A stretch of 56,022 nucleotides of DNA from Pseudomonadota bacterium (GCA_022566735.1 JADFIG010000023.1:1-56022), one strand, 5' to 3'. Positions 19,623 through 29,582 are shown, counted from the first letter of the stretch. The notes: generated by a model from the sequence alone, not told the origin. Translations and numbers: made by a program.

Positions 19623-19833
19623 GGGAACGGTCTCCTCGATCGGGTATGCAAGAACACCTTGCAGGAATGTTTTGCCACTGTAGCGGCTCCATCGCCGGCT
19701 TGCACGGCCACCCCTGCCAGAACCTGTCTCAACGCAACACCTCCGGCCGCGCGGGACAAGTGACAAGCGGTCTTCATTGCGACAGACAAGCGACCACCTG
19801 AACAGGGGGTTGTCCCTGATACGGCCGAATTTT

Positions 19834-21075
19834 TCAGCTCAGCACCTGGCGCAGGGTCAGGCGGTCGAGCGCGGCCTCGCGCCAGAAGCCCTGGGTGAGC
19901 GCGTCCTCGCGCAGCAGCAAGGCATGGGCCAGGGGCGCCACCGCGGTCGCATCGGGGTCGCACAGCAGCACGAAGCGCGCGCCGTGCTGCCCCTCGGCCT
20001 CCTGCAGCTGCGCCACCCAGTCCAGCGCCTGCAGGGTTTCCAGCAGCGGCTCGATCTGCAGCGGGTCGGTGCGCAGCCAGCGCGCCAGGGTCGCCGCAGA
20101 CAGGCCCTTGCGCTCGCCATGCTGCACGCTGGCCAGGGCCTTGATGACGGCCAGCGCCAGCGAGAAGCGCAAGCCCGGCGTGTCCGGCCAGCGCTTGACC
20201 TGCGACAGCAGGCTGGGCGTGTAGGCCGCCACCACCGCGCCCATCAGCACGATCAGCCAGCTCAGGTAAATCCAGATCAGCAGGATGGGCACGGCCGCGA
20301 AAGCGCCATAGACGGTCGAATACACCGGCACCTTGCCCAGGTAGAAGGCCAGCACTTTCTGCGCGATCTCCAGCCCCAGCGACGCGAACACCGCCCCGCC
20401 CCAGGCGTGCTCGCGGCGCACGAAGGTGTTGGGCACGTAGCGGTACAGCGCCATGAAGCCGGCGGTTTGCAGCAGGAAGGTCAGGAAACCCAGCAGGAAT
20501 CCGACGCCGCCCGGCAGCTCGTCGACCAGGCCGCGCGAGGCCGACAGCACGTAGGACGTGACCGACAGGCTCACGCCCAGCAGCAGCGGCCCCAGCGTCA
20601 GCGCCGCCCAGTACACCAGCACACGGTGGGCGATGGGGCGCACGGTGCGCACCCGCCAGATGCCGTTGAGCGTGTGGTCGATGGTGAGCATCAGGGCCAT
20701 GGCCGACACGCCCAGCCCCACCAGGCCGATGGCGCCGAGCTGGCTGGCCTTGGCCGCGAACTTGGTCAGCGACAGCAGCACGGGCTTGGCGATCATCTCC
20801 GGCACCATGCCCTGCAGCACCTGCTGCTCCAGCACCTTGCGGAAGCGCGCGAACACCGGGAAGGCGCTGAACAGGGCCAGCATCACGGTGAACAGGGGCA
20901 CCACGGCGATGGTGGTGGTGAAGGTCAGGCTGCCGGCGGTCAGGCCCAGGCGGTCTTCGCGGAAACGCTGGCGCAGGGTGTCGTAGGTCTGGCGCCAGGG
21001 CCAGGTGCGCAGGGTGGTGATGAGCTGGCGGCTGCGCTGGCGAAGCTCGCGCCAATGTGTCCTGGGAGGCGTCAT
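19834..21075 (-). CDS. YihY/virulence factor BrkB family inner-membrane protein
   Basis: 413 residues with about six membrane segments. The family signature is at the N-terminus: REDRLGLTAGSLTFTTTIAVVPLF, then LSAFPVFARFRKVLEQQVL. AVFASLGLEIAQKVLAFYLG and PILLIWIYLSWLIVLMGAVVAAY follow further on. About 120 cytoplasmic residues form the C-terminus, resembling a winged-helix-like tail (LARWLRTDPLQIEPLLETLQALDWV). The family was once misnamed RNase BN; its transport role is still uncertain. It is divergent from DUF2069 across 66 bases. Confidence 0.9.
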   Translation of the reverse strand: MTPPRTHWRELRQRSRQLITTLRTWPWRQTYDTLRQRFREDRLGLTAGSLTFTTTIAVVPLFTVMLALFSAFPVFARFRKVLEQQVLQGMVPEMIAKPVLLSLTKFAAKASQLGAIGLVGLGVSAMALMLTIDHTLNGIWRVRTVRPIAHRVLVYWAALTLGPLLLGVSLSVTSYVLSASRGLVDELPGGVGFLLGFLTFLLQTAGFMALYRYVPNTFVRREHAWGGAVFASLGLEIAQKVLAFYLGKVPVYSTVYGAFAAVPILLIWIYLSWLIVLMGAVVAAYTPSLLSQVKRWPDTPGLRFSLALAVIKALASVQHGERKGLSAATLARWLRTDPLQIEPLLETLQALDWVAQLQEAEGQHGARFVLLCDPDATAVAPLAHALLLREDALTQGFWREAALDRLTLRQVLS

Positions 21076-21141
21076 GCTGGCTATGATGCCAGCGGTGCGT
21101 GGACCTCACGCCGTCCTGCTGTCTTCTGCTTTGTCTCACCC

Positions 21142-21603
21142 ATGCCCCTGGCCCCGATCGACGCCCCCGTCCACGACCCCATCCTGGGCGAGCACCCGCC
21201 CGCCCGCCTGGCCCTCATCGCGCGCCTGCGCAGCCTCAACGTCGCCCTGCTCCTGGGCCTGATCGTCCTGGGCACGGCCTGGGAGCTGTGGCTGGCCCCG
21301 CTGCCCGGCGGCCGTGGCACCCTGGCCATCAAGGTCCTGCCCCTGGCCTTTGCCTTGACCGGCATGCTGCGCCACCGCCTCTACACCTACCGCTGGATGT
21401 CGCTGCTGGTGTGGCTGTATTTCACCGAAGGCGTGGTGCGCGTGACCGGAGACGCCGGCCTGTCGCAGGCGCTGGCCGGCATCGAGGTGGCCCTGAGCGT
21501 GGCCCTGTTCGCGGCCTGTGCGGTGTATGTGCGCGTGCGGCTGAAGGTCCTGCCGGGCAAGGCCGCCAAGGCGGTGAAGGCGGACACCAAGGACACCGCG
21601 TGA
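21142..21603 (+). CDS. DUF2069 family membrane protein
   Basis: 153 residues from the ATG at 21142. Four hydrophobic segments are visible (LNVALLLGLIVLGTAWELWL, AIKVLPLAFALTGML, WMSLLVWLYFTEGVV, and the LSVALFAACAVYV helix), with a basic Lys/Ala-rich tail. RLYTYRWMSLLVWLYFTEGVVR is characteristic of DUF2069. The function is unknown. Its TGA lies inside the GTG start of the FAD-linked oxidase (GTGA), so the two are translationally coupled. Confidence 0.88.
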   Translation: MPLAPIDAPVHDPILGEHPPARLALIARLRSLNVALLLGLIVLGTAWELWLAPLPGGRGTLAIKVLPLAFALTGMLRHRLYTYRWMSLLVWLYFTEGVVRVTGDAGLSQALAGIEVALSVALFAACAVYVRVRLKVLPGKAAKAVKADTKDTA

Positions 21604-23096
21604 GCACCCTCGGCACCTGCGCCCCGGAGATGCAGTCCCTGCTGCAGGCCCTGCGCCAGCACCTCGGGGATGCCGCCGTGCGTTGCCCCCGGCCGGACGA
21701 GCCCCTGCTCGCGCACCTGCAGGACTGGCGACAGCGCTACCGGGGCCAGGCCCTGGCCGTGGTCTTTCCCGGCTGCACCGAAGACGTCGCCGCCGTGGTG
21801 CGCCTGTGTGCCGCCCACCACGTCAGCATCGTCCCGCAAGGTGGCAACACCAGCCTGGTGGGCGGCTCCGTGCCCGACGACAGCGGCCGGCAGATCGTGC
21901 TGAGCCTGCAGCGCATGAACCGCGTCCTCGACATCGACCCGCTCAACCTGTCGATGACCGTGCAGGCTGGCTGCGTGCTGGCCCAGGTGCAGGACGCGGC
22001 CGACGCCGAAGGGCTGCTCTTCCCGCTGAGCCTGGCGTCCGAGGGCAGTTGCACCGTCGGCGGCGTGCTCGCCACCAATGCTGGAGGCACGCAGGTGCTG
22101 CGCTACGGCATGGCCCGCGAGCTGTGCCTGGGCCTGGAGGTCGTGACCGCGCAAGGCGAGGTCTGGCGCAGCCTCAAGGGCCTGCGCAAGGACAACAGCG
22201 GCTACGACCTGCGCGACCTCGTCATCGGCAGCGAAGGCACGCTGGGCATCGTCACCGCGGCCAGCCTCAAGCTCTTCCCGCGGCCGGCCAGCCGCCTGGC
22301 CGCCTTGCTGCGCTGCCCGGATGCCGACGCGGCCGTGGCCCTGCTGCAGCTGGCCCGCCAAGGCCTGGACGCCGAGCTGTCGGGACTGGAGGCCATGGCC
22401 ACCCTGCCCGTGGCCCTGGCCCGCCAGCAGCTGCCGGACATCGCCAGCGTGGCCGCGCCCCTGATGGCAACGGCATCCGCGACGGATCGGGCAGACGACC
22501 GCGTGGCCGAATCCCCCTGGCTGGTCTTGCTCGACGCCAGCAGCCCGCGCAGCGAAGCGGCACTGCGCGACACCCTCGAAGCCCTGCTGACCAGCGCCCT
22601 GACCCAGGGCCTGATCGACCATGCCCTGCTGTCCCACTCCGAAAGCCAGTACCGCGCCATGTGGGCGCTGCGCGAAGGCATCCCCATCGCCGAGAAGATG
22701 AGCGGGCAGATGGTCAAGCACGACATCGGCGTGCCGTCCTCGCGCATCCCCGATTTCCTGCGTGCCAGCGTGCCGGCCCTGCAGCAGGCCTTCCCCGGCT
22801 GCCGCGTCGTGTGCTTTGGCCACCTGGGCGACGGCAACCTGCATTTCAATGTGCAAGGGCCCGACGGCGTGGCCACGGCCGATTTCCTCGCCACGCAGGA
22901 GGCCGCGGTGAATGAGATCGTCTACGCCCAGGTGCTGGCCTTTGGCGGCACGATTTCGGCCGAGCACGGCATTGGCCGGCTCAAGCGCGAGGCGCTGGCC
23001 GCACACCAGAGCCCGGTGGCCGATCGGTGGATGCGCGCCATCAAGCTGGCGCTGGACCCCGCCGGCACGCTGAACCCGGGGCGGGTGCTGTCCTGA
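21600..23096 (+). CDS. FAD-binding oxidoreductase, GlcD / D-2-hydroxyacid dehydrogenase type
   Basis: 498 residues if the GTG at 21600 is used; an ATG (MQSLLQALRQ) ten codons later is the alternative. The PCMH-type FAD domain shows PQGGNTSLVGGSVPD, SEGSCTVGGVLATNAGG and GSEGTLGIVTAASLKLFPRP. The C-terminal GlcD-type domain has VCFGHLGDGNLHFNV and ISAEHGIGRLKREAL, with His residues expected to bind metal and substrate. It most likely oxidises D-lactate, D-2-hydroxyglutarate or a related acid; the substrate cannot be fixed from sequence. It converges with DUF1178 24 bases beyond its stop. Confidence 0.9.
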   Translation: MSTLGTCAPEMQSLLQALRQHLGDAAVRCPRPDEPLLAHLQDWRQRYRGQALAVVFPGCTEDVAAVVRLCAAHHVSIVPQGGNTSLVGGSVPDDSGRQIVLSLQRMNRVLDIDPLNLSMTVQAGCVLAQVQDAADAEGLLFPLSLASEGSCTVGGVLATNAGGTQVLRYGMARELCLGLEVVTAQGEVWRSLKGLRKDNSGYDLRDLVIGSEGTLGIVTAASLKLFPRPASRLAALLRCPDADAAVALLQLARQGLDAELSGLEAMATLPVALARQQLPDIASVAAPLMATASATDRADDRVAESPWLVLLDASSPRSEAALRDTLEALLTSALTQGLIDHALLSHSESQYRAMWALREGIPIAEKMSGQMVKHDIGVPSSRIPDFLRASVPALQQAFPGCRVVCFGHLGDGNLHFNVQGPDGVATADFLATQEAAVNEIVYAQVLAFGGTISAEHGIGRLKREALAAHQSPVADRWMRAIKLALDPAGTLNPGRVLS

Positions 23097-23120
23097 ACCT
23101 GGGCGCGCCCCGCGCAGGCC

Positions 23121-23597
23121 TCACTGCAGCGGGCCGTCGAAGCCTTCGGGCAGCGGCAAGGCGAGGGTCTCGATGCCTTCTTCGCGCAGCTCGGCGCGCT
23201 CCTCGGCCGAGGCCTGGCCACGGATGCCGCGCTCGGGCGCATCGCCATGGTGGATGCGCCGGACCTCGTCGGCAAACCGCTCACCCACGTCTTCCGTGTG
23301 CATGACCACGTGGCGCACCGCCTGCAGGTAGGCGGACTGCAAGGCCCGCACGATGTCGGCCTGGCGAGGCGGTGCGGCCTCGGGAGATGCCGTCGCCTCG
23401 CGGACAGGCTCGGCGGCCGCATCCTTCAGGCCCGACACGTTCAGGCGCGCGGCCGATGGCCGACGCTCGACGCCATGGCTGCCGCACACCGGGCAGCTCA
23501 GCAGGCCTTGCTGCTGCTGGCGCGTGAGCTCGTCGCCCGAGGCGAACCAGCCCTCGAAATCATGGCCTTGTTCGCAATGGAGGTCGACCACCAGCAC
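23121..23597 (-). CDS. DUF1178 family zinc-ribbon-like protein
   Basis: 158 residues starting at a GTG at 23597. The N-terminus DLHCEQGHDFEGWFASGDEL and LSCPVCGSHGVERRPSAARL supply Cys/His pairs (CxxGH and CPVCG), a zinc-ribbon look typical of DUF1178. The C-terminal half, with VMHTEDVGERFADEVRRIHHGDAPERGIRGQAS, is the other conserved family block. The function is unknown. It starts 4 bases after the Nudix stop, the last of a run reading on from nuoN. Confidence 0.88.
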   Translation of the reverse strand: MLVVDLHCEQGHDFEGWFASGDELTRQQQQGLLSCPVCGSHGVERRPSAARLNVSGLKDAAAEPVREATASPEAAPPRQADIVRALQSAYLQAVRHVVMHTEDVGERFADEVRRIHHGDAPERGIRGQASAEERAELREEGIETLALPLPEGFDGPLQ

Positions 23598-23601
23598 GGC
23601 G

Positions 23602-24204
23602 TCAGCCCTCCACGGTCTGCCAGTCCAGCGCCCAGGCGCCGGCCCGCCACTGGCGCAGCCACATCATGCCGACGATGGTCTTGGCATCGGTGAGCAGGCC
23701 ATCGCGCATCCCGCCTTCCAGTTCTTCCTGGGTGGCCGCGAACACGTCCAGGAACTCGCCTTCGTCCAGATGGCGTTCGCCGGCGGTGAGCCCATCGGCA
23801 AACCAGACCTCGATGAGCTCGGTGGCATAACCAATGACCGGGTGCATCACGCCGGCACGCGCCCAGCGCCGGGCGGTGTAGCCGGTCTCCTCGCGCAACT
23901 CGCGCTGGGCGCAGGCCAGGCCGCCTTCGCCCGCATCCAGCTTGCCCGCGGGAAACTCGACCATCACCCTGCCCACCGGGTAGCGGAACTGTCGCTCCAT
24001 CACCAGGCGACCGTCGGGCAGCAGCGCCACGATCATGACCGCGCCGGGATGGACAACGTACTCGCGAGGCGCCTCTCGCCCATCGGGCAGGCGCACGCGG
24101 TCGCGCTTCACATGCAGGAAGTGGCCCTGGTAGACGGTGTCGGAAGACAGCGTGGTTTCGACCAGGCCCGCATCGCCATGAGACGTGTCAACGGCCTTGG
24201 ACAT
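23602..24204 (-). CDS. Nudix hydrolase, probable ADP-ribose pyrophosphatase type
   Basis: 200 residues. The Nudix box spans about 87-109: GKLDAGEGGLACAQRELREE followed by TGY, fitting GX5EX7REUXEEXGU. The upstream VMIVALLPDGRLVMERQFRYPVGRVMVEFPAG is typical of the NudF/ADP-ribose group. It likely cleaves ADP-ribose or a similar nucleotide sugar. It lies 9 bases after DUF2818 and 4 bases before DUF1178. This downstream tail of nuo is common in betaproteobacteria. Confidence 0.9.
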   Translation of the reverse strand: MSKAVDTSHGDAGLVETTLSSDTVYQGHFLHVKRDRVRLPDGREAPREYVVHPGAVMIVALLPDGRLVMERQFRYPVGRVMVEFPAGKLDAGEGGLACAQRELREETGYTARRWARAGVMHPVIGYATELIEVWFADGLTAGERHLDEGEFLDVFAATQEELEGGMRDGLLTDAKTIVGMMWLRQWRAGAWALDWQTVEG

Positions 24205-24213
24205 GGCTGGCCT

Positions 24214-24519
24214 TCAATGACGGCGCAGGTGGCGCCAGACGAAACCCGGGAAGGCCAGCGTCAGGAACACGCACAACCAGACTGCGCCGAACTCCCAGCG
24301 CCAGGGGCTGGCCTGCCCCACATGCGCCTCGATGAAGCGTCCCAGCCAGGCCACCAGCACGGCGTACACCAGCAACTCCAGCATCCGCCAGGCCACCGAC
24401 TTGGGTGCGCGGCGTGGCCCCAGCACGAACAAACGCTCGTTCACAAAAGGCAAATTGGCCGCGACGAGCGCGGCCAGGAGCACGGTGGCGACGGCCCATC
24501 CGGGCACCAGGCCCGTCAT
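24214..24519 (-). CDS. DUF2818 family small membrane protein
   Basis: 101 residues with three hydrophobic segments (AVATVLLAALVAANLPFV, LELLVYAVLVAWLGRF, FGAVWLCVFLTLAFPGFV). NLPFVNERLFVLGPRRAPKS is the family's conserved stretch. It follows nuoN by 37 bases. The family is found right after nuoN in many betaproteobacteria, which hints at a link with complex I assembly or membrane energetics, but no function is known. Confidence 0.88.
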   Translation of the reverse strand: MTGLVPGWAVATVLLAALVAANLPFVNERLFVLGPRRAPKSVAWRMLELLVYAVLVAWLGRFIEAHVGQASPWRWEFGAVWLCVFLTLAFPGFVWRHLRRH

Positions 24520-24556
24520 GCCGGGCCACCGTCGCGTTCGCGATGCAGGGGCATCA

Positions 24557-26038
24557 TCAGCCAGCCAGGGACTGGGTGATGGCCTTGGCGCACAGGCTCA
24601 TCAGGCCGCTGGGCAGGATGCCCAGGACCAGCACGGCCAGTGCGTTGACCGACAGCAGCAGGCGTGCACCGGAGGCTTCCACCACGGGTGCGCCTTGCGC
24701 CGGCTCATCGAAGTACATGACCTTGATCACGCGCAGGTAGTAGAAAGCGCCCACCAGGGACAGCAGCACCGCCAGGATGGAGATCTGCAGCAGCACGCCC
24801 GAGTTGGTGGTGATCAGTGCCTGCAGCACCGCCAGCTTGGCGTAGAAGCCCACGGTCGGCGGGATGCCGGCCAGCGAGAACATGAACACGGCCATCACGC
24901 CGGCGAGCACCGGGTTGCGCTTGGCCAGGCCGGCCAGGTCGGAGATCTGCTCCGACTCGAAGCCCGGACGCGACAGCACCATGATCAGGCCGAAGGTGCC
25001 CAGCGTGGTCAGCACATAGGTCAGCACGTAGAACAGCGCCGAGCCATAGCCGTTGCCAGCGGACACCGTGTTGCCGGCCACCACCGAGGGCACGAAGCCC
25101 AGCAGCATGAAGCCCAGCTGCGCGATGCCGGAGTAGGCCAGCATGCGCTTGAGGTTGGTCTGGGCGATGGCCGCCAGGTTGCCCAGGGTCATCGAGGCCA
25201 CGGCCAGGATCAGCAGCATCTGCTGCCAGTCGGTGGCGACGTTGATCAGGCCTTCCACCAGCAGGCGGATGGTGATGGCGAATGCGGCCAGCTTGGGCGC
25301 ACCAGCGACCAGCAGCGTGACCGCGGTGGGGGCGCCCTGGTAGACGTCAGGCACCCACATGTGGAAGGGCACCACGCCCAGCTTGAAAGCCAGACCGGCG
25401 ACGATGAACACCAGGCCGAAGGCCAGCACCTGCTTGTTGATCTGGCCGGTCAGCGTGGCCTTGTAGACCTCGCCGATGTCCAGCGAGCCGGTGGCGCCGT
25501 ACATCATCGACAGGCCGTAGAGCAGGAAACCCGAGGCCAGCGCGCCCAGCACGAAGTACTTCATGGCGGCTTCGGTGGACTGCGTGTGGTCGCGGCGCAG
25601 GGCCACCAGGGCGTACAGCGACAGCGACATCAACTCCAGGCCCAGGTAGATGCTCAGGAAGTTGTTGCCGATGATCATGATGCTGATGCCCAGCAGCGCC
25701 AGCATGCTCAGGGTGAACAGCTCACCCTTGAGCAGGTCGCGCGGACCGGCGTACACCTGGGCATAGATCAGGCTGACGGCCACGGCCAGCGTCGCAGACA
25801 GCGACAGCAGGTGGCCCATGGCATCGGTCACCACCATCTTCTGCATGGCGTAGACGGAGGCGCCATTGTCCAGCGCGCACAGGTGCAGGCCGGCGACGGC
25901 GGCCAGCGAGGCCAGGGTCAGGTAGTAGGTGGGACGGCGTTGGGGAGAGGTGACGAAGAGATCGAGCAGCGCCACCAGGCAGGCCATGCCCAGCAGCACG
26001 ATCTCGGGGGTCACCGCGAGCCAGTTCAGGTCAGTCAT
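24557..26038 (-). CDS. nuoN: NADH-quinone oxidoreductase subunit N
   Basis: 493 residues, antiporter-like subunit of the complex I membrane arm, about 14 helices. The conserved core shows MALVALRRDHTQSTEAAMKYFVLGALASG-type residues (Glu-Ala-Ala-Met-Lys-Tyr), LAFKLGVVPFHMWVPDVYQG, and NLKRMLAYSGIAQLGFMLLG. These hold the lysines and glutamates used in proton transfer. It starts 13 bases after nuoM and is the last nuo gene, with DUF2818 following. Confidence 0.96.
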   Translation of the reverse strand: MTDLNWLAVTPEIVLLGMACLVALLDLFVTSPQRRPTYYLTLASLAAVAGLHLCALDNGASVYAMQKMVVTDAMGHLLSLSATLAVAVSLIYAQVYAGPRDLLKGELFTLSMLALLGISIMIIGNNFLSIYLGLELMSLSLYALVALRRDHTQSTEAAMKYFVLGALASGFLLYGLSMMYGATGSLDIGEVYKATLTGQINKQVLAFGLVFIVAGLAFKLGVVPFHMWVPDVYQGAPTAVTLLVAGAPKLAAFAITIRLLVEGLINVATDWQQMLLILAVASMTLGNLAAIAQTNLKRMLAYSGIAQLGFMLLGFVPSVVAGNTVSAGNGYGSALFYVLTYVLTTLGTFGLIMVLSRPGFESEQISDLAGLAKRNPVLAGVMAVFMFSLAGIPPTVGFYAKLAVLQALITTNSGVLLQISILAVLLSLVGAFYYLRVIKVMYFDEPAQGAPVVEASGARLLLSVNALAVLVLGILPSGLMSLCAKAITQSLAG

Positions 26039-26051
26039 TTGCTTTCGGCCC

Positions 26052-27539
26052 TCAGTTCAGCTTGCTTTGCGACACGTGCTTGAGCAGCTCGGTCACCGAC
26101 ACGTGCATCGCATCGGTGAAGGGCTTGGGCTGGATGCCCATCCACAGCACGGCGGCCGCCAGCACGGCCAGGATCAGGAATTCGCGGGCGTTGATGTCGC
26201 TCAGGCCACGCACATCGTCGTTGCTGACATCGCCGAGGTAGACGCGCTTGTACATCCACAGCGTGTAGGCCGCGCCGAAAATCAGCGCCGTGGCGGCGAG
26301 CAGGCCGATCAGGAAGTCGTACTGCACGGCGCCCAGGATCACCATCCACTCGCCCACGAAGCCCGCGGTGCCCGGCAGGCCGCAGTTGGCCATCGAGAAC
26401 AGCAGCGCGAAGGCGGCGAACTTGGGCATGGTGTTGACCACGCCACCGTAGGAGGCGATTTCACGCGAGTGCACGCGATCGTAGAGCACGCCGATGCTCA
26501 GGAACATGGCGCCCGACACGAAGCCGTGGGCGATCATCTGCACGATGCCGCCGGAGATGCCCAGCTCGTTGAAGATGAAGAAGCCCAGGGTCACGAAGCC
26601 CATGTGCGCGATCGACGAATAGGCCACCAGCTTCTTCATGTCCTGCTGGACCATGGCCACCAGGCCGATGTAGATCACACCGATCAGCGACAGGGTGATC
26701 ACCACCGGGGCGAACTCATGCGAGGCGTCCGGCACGATGGGCAGCATGAACCGCAGGAAACCGTAGCAACCCAGCTTCAGCATGATCGCGGCCAGCACGA
26801 CGGAACCGCCCGTGGGCGCTTCCACGTGGGCATCGGGCAGCCAGGTGTGCACCGGCCACATCGGCACTTTCACGGCGAAGGCCGCGAAGAAGGCACCGAA
26901 CAGCAGGGCCTGCGGCGTGGCGCCCAGGGGCAGCTTGTGCCAGTCGGTGATCTGGAAGGAGCCACCCGACTTGTAGTACAGGAACACCAGCGCGATGAGC
27001 ATCAGCAGCGAGCCCAGCAGCGTGTAGAGGAAGAACTTGAAGGCGGCGTACACCCGGCGCGGGCCACCCCACACCCCGATGATGATGTACATCGGGATCA
27101 GCGTGGCTTCGAAGAACACGTAGAACAGCAGGCCGTCCAGCGCCGAGAACACGCCGACCATCAGGCCGGACAGGATCAGGAAGGCGCCGTAGTACTGGTG
27201 CGGACGGTCTTCGATGACCTCCCAGCCGGCCAGCACCACGATGATGGTGATGAAGGCCGTCAGGGGCACGAACCACATCGAGATGCCGTCGACACCCAGG
27301 TGGTAGAAGACATTGAAGCGCTCGATCCAGGACGCCTTCTCGACGAACTGCATCGCGGCCGTGCCGTTGTCGAAGCCCGTCATCACCGGGATGGTGACGA
27401 GGAAGCCGATGATGGCGCCGATCAGGGCGATCCAGCGGGTCACGCCAGCATTTTCCTGACGGCCCACGGCCAGCAGCAGGATGCCGAAGGCCACGGGGAC
27501 CCAGATGGCCAGAGAGAGGATGGAAGACATGGTTTGCAT
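26052..27539 (-). CDS. nuoM: NADH-quinone oxidoreductase subunit M
   Basis: 495 residues, antiporter-like membrane subunit. Motifs include FYVFFEATLIPMYIIIGVWGG (with the key Glu), FAVKVPMWPVHTWLPDAHVEAP, and MKKLVAYSSIAHMGFVTLG. GAGGA sits 8 bases before the ATG at 27539, which favours that start over the Met three codons on. It is 16 bases after nuoL. Confidence 0.96.
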   Translation of the reverse strand: MQTMSSILSLAIWVPVAFGILLLAVGRQENAGVTRWIALIGAIIGFLVTIPVMTGFDNGTAAMQFVEKASWIERFNVFYHLGVDGISMWFVPLTAFITIIVVLAGWEVIEDRPHQYYGAFLILSGLMVGVFSALDGLLFYVFFEATLIPMYIIIGVWGGPRRVYAAFKFFLYTLLGSLLMLIALVFLYYKSGGSFQITDWHKLPLGATPQALLFGAFFAAFAVKVPMWPVHTWLPDAHVEAPTGGSVVLAAIMLKLGCYGFLRFMLPIVPDASHEFAPVVITLSLIGVIYIGLVAMVQQDMKKLVAYSSIAHMGFVTLGFFIFNELGISGGIVQMIAHGFVSGAMFLSIGVLYDRVHSREIASYGGVVNTMPKFAAFALLFSMANCGLPGTAGFVGEWMVILGAVQYDFLIGLLAATALIFGAAYTLWMYKRVYLGDVSNDDVRGLSDINAREFLILAVLAAAVLWMGIQPKPFTDAMHVSVTELLKHVSQSKLN

Positions 27540-27555
27540 GGGCTGGTCCTCGCGC

Positions 27556-29565
27556 TCAGGGGTGCATGAACACGAACCAGGTCATGAGGGCGAACACCCC
27601 CAGGATCATGACCAGCGCGTAGTGGTAGAGGTAACCCGTCTGGAACAGGCGTGTCAGCGATCCGATCAGGCCGACCAGCTTGGCCGAGCCATTGACCAGC
27701 AGCCCGTCGATGATGCCGACGTCGCCCACCTTCCACAGGCCGCGACCCAGCAGGCGCGCACCGGCGGCGAAGATGTTCTCGTTGATCCAGTCCATGTAGT
27801 ACTTGTTCTCGCCGATCACGATCAGCGGGCGCAGCACACGGGCGAACATCGCGGGGATCTGCGGCGCGACCATGTAGAACACATAGGCCGTGACCACGCC
27901 ACCCAGCGCCAGCCAGAACGGCAGCGTGGTGAAGCCGTGCAGGGCCATGGCGGTGGCGCCGTGGAACTCGTGGGCCAGTTCTTCCATCGCGGGGTGCAGC
28001 TCGTGGTTCACGAAGATCGCGCCCTTGAAGAAGTCACCGAACAGCATGGGCTCGATGCCGAGGAAGCCGATGACGACCGAGGGGATGGCCAGCAGCAGCA
28101 GCGGCGCGGTCACCACCCACGGCGATTCGTGCGGGGTGTGATCGTGGCCATGGCCGTGATCGTCATCGTGGTGGTCGTGCTCACCCGGGAAAGGCTTGTG
28201 GTGGAAGTTTTCCTTGCCGTGGAAGACCAGGAAGTACATCCGGAAGCTGTAGAAAGCGGTGATGAACACGCCTGCCGTCACGGCAAAGGTCGCGAAACCG
28301 GCGGCCGGCAGGTGGCTGGCGTGCACGGCCTCGATGATCGAGTCCTTCGAATAGAAGCCGGCGAAGAACGGCGTGCCGATCAAAGCCAGGTTGCCCAGCA
28401 GCGAGGTGATCCAGGTGATGGGCATATGCTTGCGCAGACCGCCCATGTTGCGGATGTCCTGGTCGTGGTGCATGCCCATGATGACCGAGCCAGCGCCGAG
28501 GAACAGCAGGGCCTTGAAGAAGGCGTGCGTCATCAGGTGGAAGACGGCGACGTTGTAGGCCGACACGCCCAGGGCCACGGTCATGTAGCCCAGCTGCGAC
28601 AGCGTGGAGTAGGCCACCACGCGCTTGATGTCGTTCTGGATGATGCCCAGGAAGCCCATGAACAGCGCCGTGATGGAGCCGATCACCAGGATGAAGTTCA
28701 GCGCAGCATCGGACAGCTCGAACAGCGGCGACATGCGCGTCACCATGAAGATGCCGGCCGTCACCATGGTGGCGGCGTGGATCAGCGCGGAAATCGGGGT
28801 CGGGCCTTCCATCGAGTCAGGCAGCCAGACGTGCAGCGGGAACTGCGCCGACTTGCCCATCGCGCCGATGAACAGGCAGATGCAGATCACGGTGATCAGC
28901 GACCAATCGGTCTTGGGCAGCGTCAGCGCGGTCAGCTCGTTGGCCTTGGCGAACAGCTCGTTGTAGTTCAGCGTGCCGGTGAAGGCCAGCAACAGGCCGA
29001 TGCCCAGGATGAAGCCGAAATCGCCCACGCGGTTGACCAGGAAGGCCTTCATGTTGGCGAAGATGGCCGTGGGCTTCTTGAACCAGAAACCGATCAGCAG
29101 GTAGGACACCAGGCCCACCGCTTCCCAGCCGAAGAACAGCTGCAGCAGGTTGTTGCTCATCACGAGCATGAGCATGGAGAAGGTGAACAGCGAGATGTAG
29201 CTGAAGAAGCGCTGGTAGCCGTCGTCCTCTTCCATGTAGCCGATGGTGTAGATGTGCACCATCAGCGACACGAAGGTGACCACGCACATCATCATGGCGG
29301 TCAGGCCGTCGACCAGGAAGCCGACCTCCATCTTCAGCGAGCCCAGGGTCATCCACTCGTAGACGGTCGCATTGAAGTGCGCGCCTTCCAGGGCCACGGC
29401 CTTGAGGGTCATGGCCGAGATGATGAAGGACACCAGCACGCCCAGGATCGTGATCAGGTGGGACGCGCGGCGACCGATGGTCTTGCCCAGCAGGCCCGCT
29501 GCGATCGAGCCCACCAGCGGCGCCAGGGGCACCGCCAGCAGCGAGTTGAGAGAAAGTTCCGACAT
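27556..29565 (-). CDS. nuoL: NADH-quinone oxidoreductase subunit L
   Basis: 669 residues, the most distal antiporter-like subunit, carrying the long lateral helix at its C-terminus. It shows FFGWEAVGLVSYLLIGFW, GKSAQFPLHVWLPDSMEGPTP, and IKRVVAYSTLSQLGYMTVALG. A His/Asp-rich cytoplasmic loop (EHDHHDDDHGHGHDHTPH) near residues 460-480 could bind metal and is common in betaproteobacterial NuoL. GGGAG precedes the ATG. The family and length match. Confidence 0.96.
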   Translation of the reverse strand: MSELSLNSLLAVPLAPLVGSIAAGLLGKTIGRRASHLITILGVLVSFIISAMTLKAVALEGAHFNATVYEWMTLGSLKMEVGFLVDGLTAMMMCVVTFVSLMVHIYTIGYMEEDDGYQRFFSYISLFTFSMLMLVMSNNLLQLFFGWEAVGLVSYLLIGFWFKKPTAIFANMKAFLVNRVGDFGFILGIGLLLAFTGTLNYNELFAKANELTALTLPKTDWSLITVICICLFIGAMGKSAQFPLHVWLPDSMEGPTPISALIHAATMVTAGIFMVTRMSPLFELSDAALNFILVIGSITALFMGFLGIIQNDIKRVVAYSTLSQLGYMTVALGVSAYNVAVFHLMTHAFFKALLFLGAGSVIMGMHHDQDIRNMGGLRKHMPITWITSLLGNLALIGTPFFAGFYSKDSIIEAVHASHLPAAGFATFAVTAGVFITAFYSFRMYFLVFHGKENFHHKPFPGEHDHHDDDHGHGHDHTPHESPWVVTAPLLLLAIPSVVIGFLGIEPMLFGDFFKGAIFVNHELHPAMEELAHEFHGATAMALHGFTTLPFWLALGGVVTAYVFYMVAPQIPAMFARVLRPLIVIGENKYYMDWINENIFAAGARLLGRGLWKVGDVGIIDGLLVNGSAKLVGLIGSLTRLFQTGYLYHYALVMILGVFALMTWFVFMHP

Positions 29566-29582
29566 TGTTGTATCTCTCCCGA